Origin: Burkholderia sp.
GTDB taxonomy: Bacteria; Pseudomonadota; Gammaproteobacteria; Burkholderiales; Burkholderiaceae
Assembly: GCF_018375725.1 (NCBI RefSeq)
Contig: NZ_JAHACR010000033.1
Coordinates: 1 to 23,094, forward strand
Direction of reading: 5' to 3'
Length of the DNA stretch: 23,094 bases
In this document: positions 7,671-15,286 of the stretch, piece after piece
Layout: each line of letters starts with the position of its first letter
How positions within the stretch are numbered: position 1 is the first letter of the stretch
Position numbers and translations under genes: made by a program
The notes under the pieces: generated by a model
What the model saw: only the letters and a program-made list of their open reading frames with translations
What the model was told of the DNA's origin: nothing
The model's database searches: none

Positions 7671-7770
7671 TATGAACAGACCGCTGAGAGTCGCGGTGTA
7701 TGGATGAGATCCCTTTAGCAGAGGTCGTAGCCAAAGGCTCATTCAGACGTCGATAAGTTTATCGAAGCAA
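7636..7770 (-). ncRNA. Candidate small RNA with three hairpins and a terminator
   Basis: Reading the minus strand towards the terminator at 7636-7670, three stems follow one another: TCGATAA/TTATCGA (7750-7765), CTTTGGC/GCTAAAG with one G-U pair (about 7713-7736) and CCGC/GCGG (about 7681-7696). There is no open frame of note. The series plus the very strong terminator is typical of a stand-alone small RNA, but no clear promoter was found upstream, so a long 3' UTR of the small-protein operon is the main alternative. The 5' end is a guess. Confidence 0.4.
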
Positions 7771-7941
7771 CGGATGCGATTCGGTGTACAGATTTGCCGG
7801 ATTCATGCAAATACAGATAGACAACCGGGACGCTCCGCACGATTGCCGCGCCAACACTGCGAACAACAGCGGCAGCCTGCTGCGCACCTGAGCCGCACGC
7901 CCCGCCGATTTGACGGGCTGGCCGGACATTCATTCGTACGA

Positions 7942-8187
7942 TTAAAGACCGACATCGTCCCTGGACGCGCGATACCTGGCAAAAGCTTTCGCGGCCGCCA
8001 TGGCCTCGTGATGAGTCGCGAATTTCTCGGCGATCGTGTGCGCTACGCCATCGATGCGCGCCCTCGTCGCCGCATCGTCGCCTTTGCGCTCGAAACGCAC
8101 CAGCGCACGCCATACGCCCGGAATTTCCTCATATGCCTCGCAGAAGCACATATAGCCGTTCTCGTCGACAACCACATGCTCCGACAT
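7942..8187 (-). CDS. Small hypothetical protein, 81 residues (third gene of small-protein operon)
   Basis: Function unknown. I chose the ATG at 8187 because GGAGG sits about seven bases upstream; the frame stays open to 8385 but that part overlaps the next gene and reads as noise. The protein has an N-terminal beta region ('ENGYMCFCEAYEE', 'GVWRALVRFERKGDDA') and a C-terminal helix ('AEKFATHHEAMAAAKAFARYRAS'). This beta-then-helix plan, including the 'F.T..EA...A..FA' ending, parallels the 69-residue protein at 8453-8662. Cytoplasmic, no signal. It begins 19 bases after the stop of the 80-residue gene, so the three are very probably one operon. Confidence 0.75.
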   Translation of the reverse strand: MSEHVVVDENGYMCFCEAYEEIPGVWRALVRFERKGDDAATRARIDGVAHTIAEKFATHHEAMAAAKAFARYRASRDDVGL

Positions 8188-8206
8188 GTCAGCCTCCAGC
8201 CCGAAC

Positions 8207-8449
8207 TCATGCAAGTGCGCCGTCAATCCGCCGGCGAGCCTCGTCACGACGGTACTCGATCGCCCGTTCCGGCGTGATGGCCACGCCGGCCGGCAGCATC
8301 CGAATCGGCCGCTCGCGGAACAGCACCTCGCCGTCCCGCCGGCGGACAATCGACATGCCCACCAGGACTTTCGCGCCCGATGCATCGGGCTCGCGCGCGG
8401 ACGCCTCGATCTCGACCTCGTAACCGCGATAGGTGAATCGCTCGAGCAT
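8207..8449 (-). CDS. Small hypothetical protein, 80 residues (second gene of small-protein operon)
   Basis: Function unknown. It begins 'FTYRGYEVEIEAS', sharing the RGYE block with the upstream 69-residue protein, then has further predicted strands ('AKVLVGMSIVRRRDGEVLF') and an Arg-rich C-terminal helix. Its start codon follows the previous stop after only three bases and has no good ribosome-binding site, which suggests translational coupling. From memory it resembles the small CV_2116-like or DUF6566-type proteins; this is unverified. Confidence 0.75.
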   Translation of the reverse strand: MLERFTYRGYEVEIEASAREPDASGAKVLVGMSIVRRRDGEVLFRERPIRMLPAGVAITPERAIEYRRDEARRRIDGALA

Positions 8450-8452
8450 CGG

Positions 8453-8662
8453 TCAACCGTATCGGCTCAGCCACTCTTCCGAAAACTTCCGCGCATACTC
8501 GACGGCTTCGGCCTCTGTATCGAATTCGCCGAGCTGGCGGAATGCAGCCTCGCGGCTGAATCCCACCTTCGTTACCTCGACCTGAGCGGCAAATCTGCCG
8601 CCCTCGGTAGCACGCGGGGCGCAGTTCATCTCGTAGCCCCGCATCACGAAAACAGTCTTCAT
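8453..8662 (-). CDS. Small hypothetical protein, 69 residues (first gene of small-protein operon)
   Basis: Function unknown. The sequence opens 'VFVMRGYEMNCAPRATEGG', continues with a strand 'FAAQVEVTKVG', and ends in an amphipathic helix 'TEAEAVEYARKFSEEWLSRYG'. The overall pattern resembles small CV_2116-like proteins, from memory. The ATG at 8662 is preceded by a weak AGAAAGAA. It is first in a three-gene minus-strand operon lying downstream of the initiator tRNA but separated from it by the tRNA's terminator, so it needs its own promoter. Confidence 0.75.
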   Translation of the reverse strand: MKTVFVMRGYEMNCAPRATEGGRFAAQVEVTKVGFSREAAFRQLGEFDTEAEAVEYARKFSEEWLSRYG

Positions 8663-8689
8663 TGCGTCAATTCTTTCTGAGACAGAGGG

Positions 8690-8718
8690 ATCGTAGCATG
8701 TCCGACGCGGGCCGCATC
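8690..8718 (-). promoter_or_regulatory. Possible promoter of the small-protein operon
   Basis: On the minus strand TACGAT (8690-8695) is a fair -10 located 28 bases before the first start codon. No good -35 accompanies it (best GATGCG, 17 bases upstream), so the call is weak. Confidence 0.3.
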
Positions 8719-8779
8719 ACGCATCGAATTGCCGGGAACCGGGCGGGCGATCGCACGCCCGTCATCGCGCCACAGCAAC

Positions 8780-8811
8780 AAAAAGCCCGCTTGCTTTCGC
8801 AGAGCGGGCTT
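8780..8811 (-). terminator. Terminator of the initiator tRNA
   Basis: Nine-base stem AAGCCCGCT/AGCGGGCTT around an 11-base loop, followed on the minus strand by a T-run. It starts seven bases after the tRNA 3' end. Confidence 0.8.
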
Positions 8812-8817
8812 CGATAT

Positions 8818-8894
8818 TGGTTGCGGGGATAGGATTTGAACCTATGACCTTCGGGTTATGAGCCCGACGAGCTGCCAGACTGCTCCACCCCGCG
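8818..8894 (-). tRNA. Initiator tRNA-fMet (anticodon CAU)
   Basis: A 77-nucleotide tRNA beginning CGCGGGGTGGAGCAG and ending CCCCGCAACCA, so the CCA end is encoded. The anticodon loop is CTCATAA with CAT at 8858-8860 (complement). Two features mark it as the initiator rather than the elongator: the unpaired C1-A72 at the acceptor end, and three consecutive G-C pairs closing the anticodon stem (GGG...CCC). It is close to E. coli tRNA-fMet over most of its length. Confidence 0.97.
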
Positions 8895-8900
8895 GGCCAG

Positions 8901-8930
8901 ATTATAGGCGAACAGGCATCGCCGATGCAA
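8901..8930 (-). promoter_or_regulatory. Promoter of the initiator tRNA
   Basis: On the minus strand TTGCAT (8925-8930), an 18-base spacer and a perfect TATAAT (8901-8906). Transcription would begin at or just before the mature tRNA 5' end at 8894. Confidence 0.7.
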
Positions 8931-9185
8931 GAAAAAACCGCCGCTTCGCGCGCAAGACGGAACGCGCGCAAGGAAACCCAGTTTTTCTCAGGTCGAAAGC
9001 AGGCCGGGAGATTTGGCGAGATCGATTGCGTCCGCCTCTGGCCGGCCGATCGGCGGCTGCCGGTCATTGAGGGCGGGCCAGTCAAAACGGTTTTCCGGCA
9101 TCACGAACGCCTCGACGGCTGGGCCGCCGGCTCGCAGACCGCCCTCTCCATGACGGCATATCGGAAAGGGCGACGCGGGCGCCGG

Positions 9186-10847
9186 TCAGTTCAGGCTCAC
9201 GCCATCGAACCGGTGACTGCCGAGCGGCGAAAACACCAGCCCCTTGACACGCTTCGACGCCGGCAACGAAACGATCGAATGCGCGACGGGCGTATAAGGC
9301 ACCTGTTGCTTGAAGATCACCTGCGCCTGCTCGTAAAGGCGCGTTCGCTCCTTCGCGTCCGATGTCGCGCGTGCCCGCTCGATCAGCCCGTTGAACGCCG
9401 GGTCGCACCATTTCGACACGTTGCTGCCGTGCACGGCATCGCAACCGAGCAACGTGCCGAGCCAGTTGTCCGGATCGCCGTTGTCGCCCGACCAGCCATA
9501 CAGAATGGCGTCGTGCTCTCCACCCTGCTTCGCGCGCCGGTTGTACTCGCCCCACTCGTAGCTGACGATCTTCGCGCGCACGCCGATCTTCGCCCAGTCC
9601 TGCTGGATCAGTTGCGCCATCAGTTGCGCATTCGGATTGTAGGGACGCTGCACCGGCATCGCCCAAAGCGACAACTCGAAGCCATTCGGAAAGCCAGCCT
9701 GCGCGAGCAGCGCCTTGGCCTTCGCCGGATCGTAGCGCGCGTCTTTCAGCGCCTTGTCGTATGACCACTGCGCAGGCGGCATCGGATTGGTCGCAACGGC
9801 CGCATTGCCGGAAAACACGGCCTGAATGATCGCGGGCTTGTCGATGGCCATGTCGAGCGCGCGGCGCACCGCGAGCTGGTTTAACGGCGCATGTTGCGTG
9901 TTGTACGCGACGAAACCCACGTTGAAGCCGACGCCGGAGACAACCGTCAGCGACGGATTGCGTTTGACGACCTCCAGATCGGCGGGACGCGGGAACGTCG
10001 ACACCTGGCACTCGCCGCTCGCCAGCTTCTGCGTGCGTGTGGCGGGATCCGGCGTGATCGCAAACACGAGATGCGCGACCCGGATGTCCTCGGGGCGCCA
10101 GTAATCGGGATTGGCGTCATAGCGGATCAGCGCATCCTTCTGATACGAGCGGAACGTGAACGGCCCCGTGCCGACGGGCAGCTGGTTGATATCGGCTTCG
10201 CGGTGCGCCCCGGCGAGCTTCGCCGCATATTCGGCAGAAAGAATCGATGCGAAGCTCATCGCCAGATTGCGCACGAAGATCACGTCGGGCGCTTTCAGAC
10301 GGAAGCGCACGGTGTAGTCGTCCACCTTGTCGATGCCGTCGATGTTCTTGTCGAAACCCAGATCGCCGAAATATGGAAAGCTGACCGGATAGGCTTTACG
10401 GAACGGATCGTCCGTGTGCAGCATGCGGTTGAAGGTGAAGAGCACGTCGTCTGCATCGAAGTCGCGCGTCGGCTTGAACCATGAGGTCGTCTGGAACTTC
10501 ACGCCCTTGCGCAGATGGAACGTGTAGACGCGCTGATCCGCCGAGATGTCCCAACTCGTCGCAAGCGCAGGTTCGAGATCGAGCGTGCCGCGCCTGAACT
10601 GCACGAGTTCGTTGTAGACCGTATTGGTACTGGCGTCGAAATCGGTGCTCGTCGTGTGCTGCCCCGGATCGAATCCAGCGGGGCTGCCTTCGGAACAGAA
10701 AACGAGCGTCCCCGATGGCGCGGCCTGAGTCGCAGTGGACCATGCGGCAACAGCAGCAAGCTGCGCCACCGCGACGCCAAGGGAAAGGGAAAATCGGCCA
10801 AGAGCGCGCCGCACATGTGCGCGCCCGGCAAACGTTCGAGAATTCAT
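9186..10847 (-). CDS. dppA: DppA-type dipeptide ABC transporter substrate-binding protein
   Basis: Periplasmic solute-binding protein of family 5 (553 residues; E. coli DppA has 535) that delivers di- or oligopeptides, and in some relatives heme, to an ABC importer. A signal peptide ends near residue 42 ('TATQA'). The mature protein follows DppA closely: 'TLVFCSEGSPAGFDPG', 'TYTFHLRKGVKF' in near form, 'PVGTGPF', 'LVFAITPDPATRTQKL', 'LWAMPVQRPYNPNAQLM', 'YEWGEYNRRAK' and 'GWSGDNGDPDNW', all in order. No dpp permease or ATPase gene is near: the neighbours are a tRNA and a helicase. It therefore probably shares a transporter encoded elsewhere. The start at 10847 lacks a clear ribosome site; the N-terminus before the hydrophobic core is somewhat long. 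Confidence 0.93.
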   Translation of the reverse strand: MNSRTFAGRAHVRRALGRFSLSLGVAVAQLAAVAAWSTATQAAPSGTLVFCSEGSPAGFDPGQHTTSTDFDASTNTVYNELVQFRRGTLDLEPALATSWDISADQRVYTFHLRKGVKFQTTSWFKPTRDFDADDVLFTFNRMLHTDDPFRKAYPVSFPYFGDLGFDKNIDGIDKVDDYTVRFRLKAPDVIFVRNLAMSFASILSAEYAAKLAGAHREADINQLPVGTGPFTFRSYQKDALIRYDANPDYWRPEDIRVAHLVFAITPDPATRTQKLASGECQVSTFPRPADLEVVKRNPSLTVVSGVGFNVGFVAYNTQHAPLNQLAVRRALDMAIDKPAIIQAVFSGNAAVATNPMPPAQWSYDKALKDARYDPAKAKALLAQAGFPNGFELSLWAMPVQRPYNPNAQLMAQLIQQDWAKIGVRAKIVSYEWGEYNRRAKQGGEHDAILYGWSGDNGDPDNWLGTLLGCDAVHGSNVSKWCDPAFNGLIERARATSDAKERTRLYEQAQVIFKQQVPYTPVAHSIVSLPASKRVKGLVFSPLGSHRFDGVSLN

Positions 10848-11405
10848 CAGGATGGGAGCATTCCGGATTGGTTGGCGAAAGCATGAAAACGGCCCACGCC
10901 CATGCGAATGAGCTGCGAGTCCGCTGTCGATTGTCTCCGCGCCTATCGAAGGCTTGCCACCAATTAATCCACATATGGTTATCAGCGATACAGCCTCTAT
11001 TCGCCGCCATGTGTGGGCAACCCCGCGTCAATGGCAATGACTCATGTCCGCCCGTTATCGGACACGCTGGGGTTTAAGCTGACCGGTTGCGGTTGGTGGC
11101 CGATCCTGGCCGATCGACGTTCCGACGCCCCGTGATCGATACCGACCGCCCCCAAGCGGTAGTTCGCGATGAGTCGATCAAATGACGGCTTTCGTGTGAG
11201 AAGCGGGCGCATACGCCTGAGACGACCTCGGTCGGGCGCACGCTACGCACGATTTCAACGTCCGCTCGATTCAGAGGTTGTCACGGAGACTGGATTCCGC
11301 CCGCCGTCACCCGTCGACTGATACACGCCGAAGCCGCGCCGCCGCCTGCCAGCGGGCCGCAAACCTCCCGCCTGCTCCAGGGCTGACGTTACTCATCCCC
11401 GCGGA
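10848..11405. other. 558-base intergenic region without a recognisable gene
   Basis: Moderate GC, no frame with protein-like character on either strand. It contains a nine-base direct repeat TGGCCGATC at 11097-11105 and 11107-11115. No terminator is apparent for the helicase gene that ends at its right edge. Confidence 0.5.
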
Positions 11406-12851
11406 TCAGGGATGGCGTTTGCCGCGGCCACCAGCGGGTTTGGCGGCCGGCTTGCGTGAACCCGCAGCTGGCTTGCCGGCGGGTTTGCCGCGCGGCTTTT
11501 GCACGCTGAATGGACTACCGCTGGACACGCTTGTGCCTTTGCCCGTGGCCACAGCGCGCTGCGCCGCGGGCTTGCGTTTGTTTTCTCCGCTTTGCGTGCG
11601 CGGTCTTTGGCTGGGCACCTGGACGGCGCCCGGCGCAGCTTGCGGCACTTTGGGCTTTTTAGGCTTTTTGGGCTTCTTGATGATCTGGCCCGTCGCACTG
11701 GTTTGCGGCACGCGGTGCTCTGCCTCGAAGCCCGGCTCTTCTTCACGGGGCAGCGTTTGCCGGATCAGCGCTTCAATTGCGGCCAGTTGCGGCGCTTCAT
11801 CGGCACACACGAGGGACACCGCCACGCCGCTGGCGCCCGCACGGCCGGTACGGCCAATACGGTGCACATAGTCTTGCGCCACGATCGGCAGATCAACGTT
11901 GATCACCAGCGGCAGATCGTCGATATCCAGCCCGCGCGCAGCGACATCGGTGGCGACCAGCATGTGGACTTCACCCGCCTTGAAGCGCTCCAGCGCACGC
12001 AGGCGCGCGGGTTGCGGTTTGTCGCCGTGGATCGTGTCGACCGCATAGCCCGCTTCATCCAGCATGGCCGCCAGGTAATCCACGCCGTTGCGGGTTTTGA
12101 CGAACACCAGCGCGTGCTTCCAGTTGTTCTCAGCCACGAGATGCATGAAGAGGTCAGGCTTGTTCCTTTTATCCACCGGCACCACCCACTGCTTGATCTT
12201 GCCGGCCGTGGCATTGGGCGGGCTGACGCTGATATTGACCGGGCCGTGCAGAATGCTCGCCGCCATCGCGCGGATATCATCGGTAAACGTGGCAGAGAAC
12301 AGCAAGGTCTGGCGCCGCGCGGGCAAGGCAGAAAAGACGGCGTTGAGTTCGCGCGCAAAGCCCAGATCCAGCATGAGGTCGGCTTCATCCAGTACCAGCG
12401 TGTGTACTTGATCAAACTGCACCGCGTTCTGGCGATTGAGATCCAGCAAACGGCCCGGCGTGGCGACGAGCACATCCACGCCTTTGCGCAACTTCATCAT
12501 CTGCGGGTTGATACTCACGCCGCCGTAGGCAGCCAGAAATCGCAAGTCGAGGCCTTTGCCGTAAGCGATAAAGCTTTGCAGCACTTGTTCAGCCAGTTCA
12601 CGCGTGGGCACCAGCACCAGAACGCGCGCGCGGTTGCTGGACACCGCCGGGCCATGTTGCACCAGCCGTTGCAACAACGGCAGCGCAAAAGCGGCCGTTT
12701 TGCCAGTGCCGGTCTGCGCCATAGCCATGACGTCCTTGCCACCGAGCACTGCAGGAATCGCCTTGGCCTGCACCGGCGTGGGCGTCCGGTAATTGAGGTC
12801 CTGCACATTGCGCAGCAGCGGATCAATCAGGCCAAGTGAGGCAAAAGACAT
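11406..12851 (-). CDS. rhlE: RhlE-type DEAD-box ATP-dependent RNA helicase
   Basis: RNA helicase of 481 residues that unwinds or remodels RNA, usually linked to ribosome assembly, RNA decay or cold growth. All motifs are present in order: Q motif ('TPTPVQAKAIPAV', about 24-36), motif I 'AQTGTGKT' (45-52), Ia 'PTRELA', Ib 'TPGR', II 'DEAD' (155-158), III 'SAT' (186-188), V 'ATDVAARGLDID' (about 300) and VI 'HRIGRTGR' (330-337). The tail of about 100 residues is basic and low-complexity (KKPKKPKKPK, then Gly-Lys-Pro-Ala repeats), as in RhlE proteins. I start it at 12851 where the family N-terminus 'MSFASLGL' begins; an in-frame extension to 13226 is not protein-like. Its GC content is lower than that of most of the window. 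Confidence 0.94.
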   Translation of the reverse strand: MSFASLGLIDPLLRNVQDLNYRTPTPVQAKAIPAVLGGKDVMAMAQTGTGKTAAFALPLLQRLVQHGPAVSSNRARVLVLVPTRELAEQVLQSFIAYGKGLDLRFLAAYGGVSINPQMMKLRKGVDVLVATPGRLLDLNRQNAVQFDQVHTLVLDEADLMLDLGFARELNAVFSALPARRQTLLFSATFTDDIRAMAASILHGPVNISVSPPNATAGKIKQWVVPVDKRNKPDLFMHLVAENNWKHALVFVKTRNGVDYLAAMLDEAGYAVDTIHGDKPQPARLRALERFKAGEVHMLVATDVAARGLDIDDLPLVINVDLPIVAQDYVHRIGRTGRAGASGVAVSLVCADEAPQLAAIEALIRQTLPREEEPGFEAEHRVPQTSATGQIIKKPKKPKKPKVPQAAPGAVQVPSQRPRTQSGENKRKPAAQRAVATGKGTSVSSGSPFSVQKPRGKPAGKPAAGSRKPAAKPAGGRGKRHP

Positions 12852-13415
12852 GGATGTATTCCGGACTAAAACCGCAATTTTAGCGGTTGCTGCGCTGATT
12901 GCACCGCGCAGATCAATGGTCGACAAGATCGACGTCGTGCGCCGCTGACAAACGTAGCGGTGCCAGTGCCGCGCCGGCAAGCTGCACGATGAGACGCCGA
13001 TGAGCAGCACTGCCGGGAGCACCCGCCCCAATTGGCCTTGAACGTGCCGAGCATGTCTTGCTGCTCGACCGTTCCCCGCCGAGTACACCATGCGTAAGTG
13101 GGTGGGCCCGGCGGTTTTCGGTTGATGCAGTTGCCGGCATTGATCCGGCGGCAGTTGCCCTAGGACACGGCCTGTCATGTGCTCGCCGCCCGGCGGTTCG
13201 GCCGCGACACGTGCACCGAAGCGCATTCTTCCCGCGGCGTAGGTTTTCTGCGCAACATCCCCAAAACCTACGCCGGAGCAACGAGTTCAGGCGCGCGCAG
13301 ACAAGTGTCGACGCGCTACCCAGGCGAGACACGCCACACCATTACGCTTGCAAAGCCGACACTTAAGACGATTTCGAATCAGGCTCGACGAGCCCGGGCA
13401 GACCCGAATTTTCCG
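12852..13415. other. 564-base intergenic region, possibly gene debris
   Basis: No intact gene. Short minus-strand fragments in different frames (for example 'MLGTFKANWG' and 'RVLPAVLLIGVSS', near 12990-13055) look faintly protein-like and might be a decayed gene, but I cannot name it. A 13-base inverted repeat lies at 13235-13275. Confidence 0.4.
13235..13275. repeat. Perfect 13-base inverted repeat with 15-base spacer
   Basis: CGGCGTAGGTTTT at 13235-13247 and AAAACCTACGCCG at 13263-13275. The inner T- and A-tracts mean it is not a terminator in either direction. It could be a protein-binding dyad, a cruciform or the trace of a mobile element. Confidence 0.75.
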
Positions 13416-14066
13416 TTATTCGTTCTCTTCGAAGTAATGCCCGAACTTCGTCTGCTTGGTACGGATGTAGCGTTCGTTTTCCTCGCGCACCGGCACAGCC
13501 AGCGCCACGCGCTCGCAAATCGGGATGCCGTGCTTCACGAGGGTATCGAATTTTTTCGGATTGTTGCTCATCAGCCGTACCGACGTCACACCGAGGATGC
13601 GCAGGATCGCGGCCGCCGAATCGTATTCGCGGGCATCGTCGGGCAAACCGAGATCGAGATTCGCCTCGACGGTGTCACGTCCCTGCTCCTGCAGCGCATA
13701 GGCGCGGATCTTGTTGCTCAGGCCGATACCGCGCCCCTCATGACCGCGCAGGTACAGCAGCACGCCGCGGCCCTCGGCGGCGATATAGCGCAAGGCGAGA
13801 TCGAGCTGCTCGCCGCAGTCGCAACGATACGAGCCGAATACATCGCCGGTCAGGCATTCGGAATGCAACCGGGTCAGCACGGACTGCTCGCCGGCCACGT
13901 CGCCCATCACCAGCGCGAGATGTTCGGCATCGCTGCCCGCCACACGGAAAGCATACGATGTGAATGTACCGTAACGCGTCGGGAGCGAAGCGGTGGCCAC
14001 GAGCGTCACACACTCGCCGGTCTGACCATCGCCCGCCTGGGGCGACTCGGAACGTGAAGACATCAT
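13416..14066 (-). CDS. ribA: GTP cyclohydrolase II
   Basis: First enzyme of riboflavin synthesis: converts GTP to 2,5-diamino-6-ribosylamino-pyrimidinone 5'-phosphate, formate and pyrophosphate. At 216 residues it is the stand-alone RibA type, not fused to RibB. The zinc-binding cysteines C71, C82 and C84 lie in 'CLTGDVFGSYRCDCG', and 'YLRGHEGRGIGLSNKI' (about 105-120) carries the catalytic Arg/Gly loop. 'SVRLMSNNPKK' and 'KFGHYF' near the end are also typical. No other rib gene and no visible FMN riboswitch is nearby. The start is one of two adjacent ATG codons (14066 or 14063); neither has a strong ribosome site. Confidence 0.95.
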   Translation of the reverse strand: MMSSRSESPQAGDGQTGECVTLVATASLPTRYGTFTSYAFRVAGSDAEHLALVMGDVAGEQSVLTRLHSECLTGDVFGSYRCDCGEQLDLALRYIAAEGRGVLLYLRGHEGRGIGLSNKIRAYALQEQGRDTVEANLDLGLPDDAREYDSAAAILRILGVTSVRLMSNNPKKFDTLVKHGIPICERVALAVPVREENERYIRTKQTKFGHYFEENE

Positions 14067-14177
14067 GAATTCAATCGAACGATCAGTAATTAAGGAATGT
14101 TCTGGATAGCAAGTGCCGGAAGTTTACCGCTAATCTGCATACAGTCGCAGTCGCGCGCTTGTCGCGGTTCGCCCGCT

Positions 14178-14183
14178 TATACT
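14178..14183 (+). promoter_or_regulatory. Possible -10 element for the CBS-domain gene
   Basis: TATACT at 14178-14183, 67 bases before the start codon. No -35 at the right distance is convincing. Confidence 0.3.
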
Positions 14184-14249
14184 GGTTCCAGTCGGGCGAC
14201 GCGCTTCACGCCCAGCCTTCCCTGCATCGCCAGCACACGGAGAAAGCGT

Positions 14250-14711
14250 ATGAGCACCACTGTCGCGCAGATTCTCAGGGCCAAGCCGGATTCGGGCCGC
14301 ACCGTCTATACCGTCACGAAGTCCGACCTTGTCTACGACGCCATCAAGCTGATGGCCGAGAAAGGCATCGGCGCACTGCTGGTCATGGAAGGCGATGAAA
14401 TCGCCGGCATCGTCACCGAGCGCGATTACGCGCGGAAGGTCGTGCTGCTGGATCGCTCGTCGAAGGCCACGCGCGTCGAGGAGATCATGACCAGCAAAGT
14501 GCGCTACGTCGAGCCGTCGCAAGCCAGCGAGGAATGCATGGCGCTGATGACTCAATACCGGGTGCGCCACCTGCCCGTGCTCGACGATGGCCGGTTGATC
14601 GGCCTCGTCTCGATCGGCGACCTCGTCAAGAGCGTGATCGCCGATCAGCAGTTCACGATCAGCCAGCTCGAACACTACATCCAGGGCACGCCCGCCGTCA
14701 CGTCAGCCTGA
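14250..14711 (+). CDS. Two-CBS-domain protein
   Basis: Cytoplasmic protein of 153 residues made almost wholly of a CBS pair (about 8-65 and 75-133). Such stand-alone Bateman modules bind adenosine nucleotides or NAD and act as energy or redox sensors. Signatures: 'VYDAIKLMAEKGIGALLVMEGDEIAGIVTERDYARKV' (here given as two parts, 'VYDAIKLMAEKGIGALLV' and 'GIVTERDYARKV') and 'YRVRHLPVLDDGRLIGLVSIGD'. The start ATG at 14250 has GGAGA about nine bases upstream; the longer upstream frame is not protein-like. Partner unknown; it stands alone between ribA and a convergent DUF4148 gene. Confidence 0.92.
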   Translation: MSTTVAQILRAKPDSGRTVYTVTKSDLVYDAIKLMAEKGIGALLVMEGDEIAGIVTERDYARKVVLLDRSSKATRVEEIMTSKVRYVEPSQASEECMALMTQYRVRHLPVLDDGRLIGLVSIGDLVKSVIADQQFTISQLEHYIQGTPAVTSA

Positions 14712-14734
14712 CCGGTCCGCATCCGGCAAAAGGC

Positions 14735-14759
14735 GCCCAGACGCGTCCTGCGTCCGGGC
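14735..14759 (+). terminator. Possible terminator hairpin after the CBS gene
   Basis: Stem GCCC-A-GACGC / GCGTC-C-GGGC with one A-C mismatch and a five-base loop, 24 bases after the stop. There is no U-run, so termination is uncertain. Confidence 0.35.
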
Positions 14760-14864
14760 CAAAGCCACCGCGGGACGCGGCGACGGAGGTCTTGCCTCTG
14801 GTTGACGAGCGGCGTGCACGCCTCGCGCATGCCGCTCGCCAATGTGCCTGCAGGCCAGCGCGAC

Positions 14865-15194
14865 TCAGTTGCCGAAATAGACCGAATTAACCGGCGTTGC
14901 CGCTTCCTTCATACGACGGCCGCCCGATTGCGCCGCGCCGACGGCCGCGGTGCCGTAGCCGCTCGTGTCGGCACGGGACAGCACTTGCTGAGCCGGCTGC
15001 GCACGCTGCTCGGCCGCGAGAATGTTGCCCGGATACTCAGGATCGCTGGCCTGCGGCTTGTAGCCATTCTGCTCAAGCAGACGAAGCTCGGCCTTGACCT
15101 GGTCACGCGTAATCGGCTGATCCGACTGGGCGATCGATGCAATCGGGGTAGCCAGAATAGAAGCGGCTAGCGCTGCGTAGATGATCGACTTCAT
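14865..15194 (-). CDS. DUF4148 secreted small protein
   Basis: A 109-residue protein of the DUF4148 family, abundant in Burkholderiales and of unknown function. A signal peptide ends near residue 22 ('ASIAQS'), so it is exported to the periplasm or beyond. The family core 'ITRDQVKAELRLLEQNGYKP' begins right after it (quoted as 'ITRDQVKAELRLLE' and 'NGYKP'), followed by 'YPGNILAAEQR', the typical 'YP..i.aAe.r' block. The C-terminus is low-complexity. The start at 15194 has AGGTAGG a few bases upstream. A palindromic GGGTNNACCC motif lies about 95 bases upstream and recurs before the porin gene. Confidence 0.9.
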   Translation of the reverse strand: MKSIIYAALAASILATPIASIAQSDQPITRDQVKAELRLLEQNGYKPQASDPEYPGNILAAEQRAQPAQQVLSRADTSGYGTAAVGAAQSGGRRMKEAATPVNSVYFGN

Positions 15195-15286
15195 GATGAC
15201 CTACCTCCGAAATATGTTGTGTTTTGAGGTCGCTTCGGGCAGGGTTGTCTGAAGCGATAGCATTGAGTCTAGTCGCCCCCAGATCT

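Larger units (their letters stand above)
7115..7941. other. 827-base region without a supported protein gene; structured RNA candidates
   Basis: The region holds a plus-strand hairpin series ending in a terminator at 7340-7364 and a minus-strand hairpin series ending in a strong terminator at 7636-7670. Between them, 7394-7483 is a 29-codon Arg-rich frame starting MENPTPIRPR with no convincing ribosome site; I do not call it a gene. Confidence 0.5.

Noticed and set aside
7394..7678. Arg/Lys-rich frame MENPTPIRPR... with one stop, continuing into RKRKRGYKKNPARR-like sequence
   Set aside because: Basic composition is striking, but there is no ribosome site or recognisable family, and it runs into a terminator on the other strand; too weak for a gene or pseudogene call.
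7739..8113. Minus-strand frame of 124 codons overlapping the third small-protein gene
   Set aside because: It overlaps a gene with a good ribosome site and protein-like composition and would itself cover the candidate RNA hairpin; translation is Arg/Ser-rich noise.
11499..12839. Plus-strand open frame opposite the DEAD-box helicase
   Set aside because: His/Arg-rich antisense translation; all helicase motifs are on the minus strand.
13058..13415. Possible transposase or IS remnant next to the 13-base inverted repeat
   Set aside because: No DDE or IS-family motif, no target-site duplication and no second end were found; kept only as an unexplained repeat.
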